Source: Virgibacillus oceani (GTDB lineage Bacteria; Bacillota; Bacilli; Bacillales; Amphibacillaceae). From it: a DNA stretch of 64,000 bases. Location of the stretch: positions 62,001 to 126,000 of the forward strand of contig NZ_BMFR01000004.1 of the NCBI RefSeq assembly GCF_014638995.1. The letters are read 5' to 3'. Positions 59,189 through 64,000 of this stretch are shown one piece after another. The notes beneath the pieces were generated by a model, which saw nothing but the letters and a program-made list of their open reading frames with translations, was not told where the DNA came from and did not search any database. How positions within the stretch are numbered: the stretch's first letter is position 1; every line of letters begins with the position of its first letter. The translations under genes and the position numbers were made by a program.

Positions 59189-59217
59189 GGGACAGGGTAT
59201 ATGTGCCTTGTCCCTAT
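59189..59217 (+). terminator. GGGACA-type hairpin between gntP and gntK
   Basis: GGGACAGG (59189-59196) pairs with CCTTGTCCC (59206-59214), one bulge, followed by TATTTG. It belongs to the same hairpin family as those at 10.0 and 11.06 kb and may reduce read-through into gntK. Confidence 0.6.
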
Positions 59218-59318
59218 TTGGATAACCACACACTAGTATGGATAAATTAATGAAAATACTTCATTTTAGCTCAATCTAATTCCATAAAAAAACAGCTAAG
59301 ATCACAGGAGGGGAAATA

Positions 59319-60866
59319 ATGACACAGAAATCATACTACTTAGGTGTGGATATTGGAACAACAAGCACAAAAGCTGTTTTATATACAAAAAACGGCAAAG
59401 TAACAGCAAATCATACGATTAATTACCCATTACATACCCCAAATCCACTTGTAGCCGAACAAGACCCAATTGAAATTTTCGATGCTGTTCTTGGAACTAT
59501 TCGGGAAACAATACGCAAAAGCGGTATTGACGCAGCCCAATTAAACTTTATTTCATTCAGTTCCGCTATGCACAGTTTAATTGCAGTTGACAGGAATGGG
59601 GATTTATTAACAAACAGCATTACGTGGGCAGATACAAGAAGTGCTGCATACGCTAAAAAAATCAAGGAGGAACATGATGGTCATGAGATTTATTTACGGA
59701 CAGGAACGCCTATTCATGCCATGTCCCCACTTTCCAAATTAGTATGGATGCAAGCGGAAAAACCTGAAATTTTTAAGGACACAGCGAAGTTCATTTCAAT
59801 TAAGGAATATGTTTTTCATAAATTGTTTGGAAGATACGTTGTAGATTATTCCATTGCATCTGCCACAGGTTTATTTAACTTAAAATCACTGGATTGGGAT
59901 AAAGGTGCCTTACAGCTTGCAGGAATTTCCCCTAACAAGCTTTCCAAAATTGTTCCAACAACATACCAATTAATTGGGGTTAAAAAAGTACATAGTGATT
60001 TCATGGGTATCGAGAGTGATACGCCATTTATTATCGGTGCCAGTGATGGTGTACTTTCCAACTTAGGCGTAAATGCAATTGAACCAGGGGTAATTGCCGT
60101 TACAATTGGAACTAGCGGGGCGATTCGCACGGTATACAATGAGCCAAAAACAGATCCAAAGGGAAGAATTTTCTGCTATGCACTTACTGAGAATCATTGG
60201 GTTATTGGCGGACCCGTTAACAATGGCGGAATTATTCTGCGCTGGCTTCGGGATGAATTTGCAGCAGCAGAGGTAGAAACTGCTAAACGGTTGGACATTG
60301 ACCCATACGATGTATTAACGAAAATTGCTTCTGGTGTAAATCCCGGATCAGATGGGTTAATTTTCCACCCTTATATGACTGGGGAACGAGCACCGTTATG
60401 GGACGCCAATGCACGTGGATCGTTTTTCGGATTAAGTATTCATCATAAGAAACAGCACATGATCAGGGCAGTGCTGGAGGGAACCATTTACAATTTATAC
60501 ACTGTACTCCTCGCACTTGAGGAATTAACTGGAGAACCAAAACGAATTCAAGCAACGGGAGGCTTTGCCCGTTCAAAAATGTGGCGTCAATTAATGACTG
60601 ACATCTTTGATAAACCGGTAATTGTCCCGGAAAGCTATGAAAGTTCATGTCTTGGTGCAGTTGTACTAGGTATGTACGCAGTGGGAGAAATTGATGACCT
60701 TACGATTGTTTCTGAAATGGTCGGAAATACGAATACACATTATCCCAATGAAGAAACTGCAACTATATATCGCGAGCTTTTACCGATCTATATTCGGCTA
60801 TCACGCATGCTTCAGGATGAATATGAAAATATTGCAGGTTTTCAGCGGAAGCATTTGGGCGAGTAA
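59319..60866 (+). CDS. gntK: Gluconokinase (FGGY family)
   Basis: 515-residue carbohydrate kinase making 6-phosphogluconate from gluconate. N-terminal YLGVDIGTTSTKAVLY (phosphate 1), then WADTRS, GASDGVLSNLG and GTSGAIR, with ATGGFARSKMWRQLM in the C-terminal half. Length and motifs fit B. subtilis GntK. AGGAGGGG precedes the ATG. The 147-bp gap with a hairpin leaves open whether it has its own promoter. Confidence 0.9.
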   Translation: MTQKSYYLGVDIGTTSTKAVLYTKNGKVTANHTINYPLHTPNPLVAEQDPIEIFDAVLGTIRETIRKSGIDAAQLNFISFSSAMHSLIAVDRNGDLLTNSITWADTRSAAYAKKIKEEHDGHEIYLRTGTPIHAMSPLSKLVWMQAEKPEIFKDTAKFISIKEYVFHKLFGRYVVDYSIASATGLFNLKSLDWDKGALQLAGISPNKLSKIVPTTYQLIGVKKVHSDFMGIESDTPFIIGASDGVLSNLGVNAIEPGVIAVTIGTSGAIRTVYNEPKTDPKGRIFCYALTENHWVIGGPVNNGGIILRWLRDEFAAAEVETAKRLDIDPYDVLTKIASGVNPGSDGLIFHPYMTGERAPLWDANARGSFFGLSIHHKKQHMIRAVLEGTIYNLYTVLLALEELTGEPKRIQATGGFARSKMWRQLMTDIFDKPVIVPESYESSCLGAVVLGMYAVGEIDDLTIVSEMVGNTNTHYPNEETATIYRELLPIYIRLSRMLQDEYENIAGFQRKHLGE

Positions 60867-60881
60867 AATAAGAAGGTACTG

Positions 60882-60910
60882 TTTTCAGCGGGGCAGGAAT
60901 GTGGTATACT
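60882..60910 (+). promoter_or_regulatory. Promoter of the antitoxin RNA
   Basis: TTTTCA (60882-60887), 17 bp, and extended -10 TGGTATACT with TATACT at 60905-60910, 16 bp past the gntK stop. No coding gene follows on this strand. Confidence 0.65.
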
Positions 60911-60916
60911 TTACGT

Positions 60917-61056
60917 GAATAAAAATAATAATAAAAGACCGCAGCAGCAACTGCGGTCCTTTGATAAGCGGTTCCCCAAAGTCGGGATCGGCCATTCTAA
61001 GCGAATAGACCTCACCCTAATAACTTATCAGGGCTAATAGGGGGGTCTATTTTTTA
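60917..61056 (+). ncRNA. Putative type I antitoxin RNA
   Basis: Transcript inferred from the promoter at 60882-60910 to an intrinsic terminator: AATAGACC (61004-61011) pairs with GGTCTATT (61044-61051), then TTTTTA. It would be about 140 nt, contain the hairpin GACCGCAG/CTGCGGTC (60937-60958), and be antisense to the 3' part of the toxin mRNA including its stop codon. This is the arrangement of Bacillus type I systems such as txpA/RatA. Confidence 0.65.
60930..60958 (-). terminator. Terminator of the toxin mRNA
   Basis: On the minus strand GACCGCAG (60958-60951) pairs with CTGCGGTC (60944-60937) and is followed by TTTTATTATTATTTTTATT. The T run lies on the minus-strand side only, so it serves the toxin transcript rather than gntK. 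Confidence 0.75.
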
Positions 61057-61136
61057 TTGATCATCGTTATGATCAATGCGAGCAATGCAATCAAAAAGGT
61101 ACCGAACCCAATCAGAACCGTCATCACTTCATACAT
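61047..61136 (-). CDS. Holin-like type I toxin peptide (29 aa)
   Basis: 29 residues: a short N-terminus MYEVMTVLIGFGTF, one hydrophobic helix running to about residue 25 (LIALLALIITMI) and a polar NKK end. This is the pattern of the putative holin-like toxin family of Bacilli. ATG 61136 follows a GGGGGTGA ribosome binding site (61145-61156 region). The ribosome binding site can be masked by a stem: CCCTTT with AAAGGG (61170-61154). A convergent antisense RNA covers its 3' end. Confidence 0.75.
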   Translation of the reverse strand: MYEVMTVLIGFGTFLIALLALIITMINKK

Positions 61137-61153
61137 GCTCAGGAAGCATCACC

Positions 61154-61170
61154 CCCTTTAGTCAAAAGGG
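61154..61170 (-). promoter_or_regulatory. Stem-loop sequestering the toxin ribosome binding site
   Basis: On the minus strand CCCTTT (61170-61165), loop, AAAGGG (61159-61154); the second arm contains part of the toxin Shine-Dalgarno sequence. Such masking delays translation in known type I toxins. Confidence 0.5.
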
Positions 61171-61207
61171 TTAGCCGACCCGTCCCTAAAAGAACATTAT
61201 CTCTTAC

Positions 61208-61236
61208 AGTATAACACTTATTCCTCCCATTAAGAA
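61208..61236 (-). promoter_or_regulatory. Promoter of the toxin gene
   Basis: Minus strand: extended -10 TGTTATACT with TATACT at 61213-61208, and a weak -35 TTCTTA 17 bp upstream. The mRNA leader would be about 65 nt. Confidence 0.55.
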
Positions 61237-61265
61237 TGAACATTCGTACAAATCCTACAATATTC

Positions 61266-61982
61266 CTAAATCTGCTGAAGCAACAAATATATCCCTGTAA
61301 ACAACAATAATAGATATGTTATGTAACGAAAAATCTGTTGGTTAATATGTTTAAACAGCAATTGTCCTAGAAATAATCCAATTATAACAAGCGGTAATGC
61401 CATAGCACTTGATTTCCAAATCTCTACCGTAGTTCCTGCGAATATAATTTGAACAAGCAGGCTTACAAAATAAATAAACAAGTAAAATGCTAATGTAGTA
61501 CCTCGCAGCTTTTCCTTTGATGCACCTGTGCCTGAAAAGTAAAGCAGAATCGGTGGACCGGGCATGCCTATACTAGTCGTAAAGGCACCAGATAATGCTC
61601 CTATCGAAAAATCCCTTTTCCCAGTTTGATTTATCCGGAAGTTTAGGATTAATAAAATCGTTAAAGCTAAGATTAATATACTAATGCCAAGCTTGAGTAT
61701 TGTCATATCCATCATTAAAAAAATTGTGATCCCTATAGGTAATCCCGGTAAACTCCCTAAAATAAACCGCTTCAAGATATCTGCGTCAATGTCTTTTCTT
61801 ATTTTCGCAATTAGTGCACACGAAATAACCAGCGATGCGATTAAATTAATCTGAATCGCTTCCCTCGGTTCAAAGATTAACAGCAAAAACGGCGTAGCCA
61901 TAATTGAAAACCCAAAGCCCGTGCTCGTTTGCAGTATCGTGGCAAACAAAATAATAATTGAAAACACAATGATTGAATCCAT
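61266..61982 (-). CDS. Sulfite exporter TauE/SafE family permease
   Basis: 238 residues with seven or eight helices. TSTGFGFSIMATPFLLLIF near the N-terminus and its counterpart GALSGAFTTSIGMPGPPILLY in the second half are the two family repeats. Such proteins export sulfite or other organosulfur anions; the substrate here is unknown. The ribosome binding site is weak (TAGGTG). Nearby genes do not point to sulfur metabolism. Confidence 0.85.
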   Translation of the reverse strand: MDSIIVFSIIILFATILQTSTGFGFSIMATPFLLLIFEPREAIQINLIASLVISCALIAKIRKDIDADILKRFILGSLPGLPIGITIFLMMDMTILKLGISILILALTILLILNFRINQTGKRDFSIGALSGAFTTSIGMPGPPILLYFSGTGASKEKLRGTTLAFYLFIYFVSLLVQIIFAGTTVEIWKSSAMALPLVIIGLFLGQLLFKHINQQIFRYITYLLLLFTGIYLLLQQI

Positions 61983-62208
61983 TTGTTACACCTACTTGAA
62001 ATTTAATGCCTCTTAAGTTTAACAGATTACAAGGCAAAAGCCTCTTTTATTTATGACGACTGTACTCCGTATTGGATTTTTATAGTATGCAGCCATGAGT
62101 ATCGGCAGTAATGTTGTTTTATTATCCGGTTTAATAATCGGGTTTTTGATCAAGGCACCATGTCTTCCAATTTGTTATAATGTAAGCATAATAAAGGAGG
62201 TAATTTTC

Positions 62209-62583
62209 ATGGGTATGTTTGACGGTATGATGGGAAATGCATCCGAAATTGACACAGATAAGGCTGAAAGCGAACTTGCCGAATTGCTTGCCCCAACTGA
62301 GCATGCAGAACATGCATATAAGCTAATTCGTGACCTAATGGTATTCACGAACAAGCGGCTCATTCTTGTAGACAAACAAGGGATGACGGGAAAAAAAGTC
62401 GATTATCATTCTATTCCATACAAAAATATTACACACTTTTCGATCGAAACAGCCGGGACATTTGATTTAGAAGCAGAACTGAAAATATGGATTTCCGGGA
62501 TGGATGTTCCTCTTGAAAAGACATTTAATAAACAATTGAATATATATAAGGTACAGCGTGTTTTGGCGGAGTATGTTTGCTGA
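62209..62583 (+). CDS. Bacterial PH-domain protein
   Basis: 124-residue cytoplasmic protein; residues about 35-122 form a bacterial PH-like domain (LMVFTNKRLILVDKQGMTGKK, YHSIPYKNITHFSIET, DLEAELKIWISG). ATG 62209 has AAAGGAGG eight bases upstream; a longer frame from 62095 has no ribosome binding site. An extended -10 TGTTATAAT lies at 62173-62181. Function unknown. Confidence 0.8.
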   Translation: MGMFDGMMGNASEIDTDKAESELAELLAPTEHAEHAYKLIRDLMVFTNKRLILVDKQGMTGKKVDYHSIPYKNITHFSIETAGTFDLEAELKIWISGMDVPLEKTFNKQLNIYKVQRVLAEYVC

Positions 62584-62604
62584 TCACTTTCCTATTAAAA
62601 AATT

Positions 62605-62636
62605 CAGCCTTGCAGTGCATTCGGCTGTTTTTTTAT
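62605..62636 (+). terminator. Terminator after the PH-domain gene
   Basis: CAGCC (62605-62609) pairs with GGCTG (62623-62627), with GCA/TGC pairing inside, followed by TTTTTTTATT. Confidence 0.8.
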
Positions 62637-62685
62637 TGTATCTGGAACGTCCAGACTGAATCATCTAATTATTTTATATATTCCA

Positions 62686-62714
62686 TTGATTTTTTTGCGA
62701 TAATTCTGTAAAAT
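62686..62714 (+). promoter_or_regulatory. Putative gdhA promoter
   Basis: TTGATT (62686-62691), 17 bp, TAAAAT (62709-62714), about 78 bp before the start codon. Confidence 0.55.
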
Positions 62715-62791
62715 GTTTACTTATAATAAAAATTCACTTATAACGATAGTAAGAAACACCTTTTATACATCTAATTAGAAAGGGGTAAACT

Positions 62792-64000
62792 ATGATTACA
62801 ACGCAACAAACAAAAGATGATTCCTCACAATTGGCTATAGATTATGTTAATGCCGTATATAAAACGGTGGAAAGCAGAAATCCTGGCGAGCCCGAATTTT
62901 TGCAGGCCGTCAAACGAATATTCACCTCTTTATTACCCGCAATCGCAAAACATCCAAAATATATTAAAAATGGCATACTGGAACGAATATCCGAGCCTGA
63001 ACGACTGATTACATTCCGCGTTCCATGGGTTGATGACAGTGGCAAGGTACAGGTTAACAGGGGGTTTCGCGTTCAATTCAACAGCAGCATCGGACCATAT
63101 AAAGGTGGTACCCGATTTCACCCTACAGTTAATACAAGTATTATAAAATTCCTTGGATTTGAACAGATTTTCAAAAATGCATTAACTGGACAGCCGATTG
63201 GCGGTGGTAAAGGCGGTGCAGACTTTAACCCAAAAGGAAAATCGACCAATGAAATCATGCGCTTCACGCAGAGTTATATGACTGAGCTTTCTAATTATAT
63301 CGGACCAAATATTGATATACCGGCTGGTGATATTGGAGTCGGGGCTAGAGAAATAGGCTTTATGTTCGGGCAATATAAGCGCATGCAAGGCGGCTATGAG
63401 GCTGGCGTACTTACCGGAAAAGGGGATCGTTTTGGCGGAAGCTTAGCCAGAACCGAAGCAACTGGATATGGATTAGTATATTTTGTCAATGAAATGCTGC
63501 AGGATCATGGATTTAGTTTTAACGGAAGCAGGGTAATCGTTTCTGGTGCCGGAAATGTAGCTATTTATGCAATGGAGAAAGCTATGCAATTTGGCGCTAA
63601 AGTAGTGGCATGCAGCGACTCGACTGGTTACATTTATGATGAAAAAGGAATTGACCTGGACACGATTAAGCGTCTGAAACTGGACGAGGAATCTGTAATA
63701 TCTGCATATGCCGCGGAACACCCAGGGGCACTGTTCAATGAAAACTGTGGAGATATTTGGACAATTCCATGTGATATTGCTTTACCATGTGCTACCCAGA
63801 ATGAAATCGATGAAAACGCTGCTAAACTTTTAATCAATAATGGTGTGAAGGCTATTGCTGAAGGTGCCAATATGCCGTCAAATCAAAATGCAATGGATTT
63901 GTTTAATGAAAGCCATATATTATTTGGACCATCCAAGGCAGCAAATGCAGGTGGTGTAGCAGTATCAGCGTTAGAAATGGCACAAAATAGTATGAGGTTA
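62792..64000 (+). CDS. gdhA: NADP-type glutamate dehydrogenase, cut by the window end
   Basis: Open from ATG 62792 to the last base, 403 codons without stop, so only the final few dozen residues are outside the window. Reductive amination of 2-oxoglutarate to glutamate. Blocks typical of the NADP-dependent hexameric GdhA class: IGPYKGGTRFHPTVN, then GGGKGGADFNPKGKS near residue 134, PAGDIGVGAREIGFMFGQY, and nucleotide-binding SGAGNVA near 250. AAAGGGGTAAACT precedes the ATG. An own promoter and no partner gene are seen. Confidence 0.93.
   Translation, partial: MITTQQTKDDSSQLAIDYVNAVYKTVESRNPGEPEFLQAVKRIFTSLLPAIAKHPKYIKNGILERISEPERLITFRVPWVDDSGKVQVNRGFRVQFNSSIGPYKGGTRFHPTVNTSIIKFLGFEQIFKNALTGQPIGGGKGGADFNPKGKSTNEIMRFTQSYMTELSNYIGPNIDIPAGDIGVGAREIGFMFGQYKRMQGGYEAGVLTGKGDRFGGSLARTEATGYGLVYFVNEMLQDHGFSFNGSRVIVSGAGNVAIYAMEKAMQFGAKVVACSDSTGYIYDEKGIDLDTIKRLKLDEESVISAYAAEHPGALFNENCGDIWTIPCDIALPCATQNEIDENAAKLLINNGVKAIAEGANMPSNQNAMDLFNESHILFGPSKAANAGGVAVSALEMAQNSMRL

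Overview
The window reads as chromosome of a low-G+C Gram-positive bacterium of the Bacillaceae. Halotolerant genera such as Virgibacillus, Oceanobacillus or Lentibacillus are my best guess; this is inferred from gene content and style, not measured. Supporting signs are strong AGGAGG ribosome binding sites, a SAM (S-box) riboswitch ahead of methionine genes, a ypmR-ypmS pair, B. subtilis-like app and opp transporters, a BceAB-type ABC pair and an RpiR-controlled hexonate operon. There are no rRNA or tRNA genes, no transposases, no prophage and no CRISPR array. Most of the window is ordinary core and accessory metabolism; the less ordinary material lies between the genes.

Layout. 0.1-4.5 kb: a phased short-repeat array, then a SAM riboswitch driving metY (fused to a CoA-binding-like domain), metX and an ACT-less homoserine dehydrogenase. 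4.7-10 kb: ypmR-ypmS, a WYL regulator, a permuted papain-fold hydrolase and an ABC-F protein. 10-12.3 kb: threonine-to-glycine pathway (kbl-tdh). 12.5-14.1 kb: small membrane proteins and a LysM/3D cell-wall protein. 14.4-28.5 kb: two complete peptide ABC importers (app-type DFBCA and opp-type A-A-BCDF with tandem oppA copies). 28.8-39.2 kb: three multidrug-type transporters here (two MFS, one MATE) plus a second MATE, a DUF1002 protein, nitroreductase, DUF1450, butanol-type dehydrogenase, RidA and a lysozyme-like protein. 39.5-42.4 kb: acyl-CoA ligase and nitronate monooxygenase. 42.5-44.8 kb: a cytoplasmic beta-lactamase-fold serine hydrolase paired with an unusual three-part regulator behind a promoter with a TTAACGA/TCGTTAA operator. 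45-51.2 kb: SWIM-SNF2 helicase and BceAB-type transporter. 51.2-52.8 kb: a 233-bp nested palindromic element and an MFS transporter. 53-60.9 kb: rpiR divergent from gnd-kdgK-kdgA-dgoD-gntP-gntK. 60.9-61.2 kb: a compact type I toxin-antitoxin locus. 61.3-64 kb: TauE/SafE permease, PH-domain protein and the start of NADP-type glutamate dehydrogenase, cut by the window edge.

How genes work together. Hom makes homoserine, MetX acetylates it and MetY sulfhydrylates it to homocysteine, all under SAM control. Kbl and Tdh turn threonine into glycine and acetyl-CoA. In the hexonate operon, GntP and GntK bring in and phosphorylate gluconate for decarboxylation by Gnd, while DgoD, KdgK and KdgA form a galactonate-to-pyruvate branch. 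The two peptide importers probably serve nutrition, and weak CodY-like boxes precede both.

The most interesting items are: three dispersed arrays of an 11-mer phased at 20-21 bp; a type I toxin-antitoxin pair with mirror-image promoters and terminators; the serine hydrolase/regulator pair; the MetY fusion; a duplicated oppA with duplicated 3' hairpins; and an MFS gene with no canonical start codon covering its first helix.
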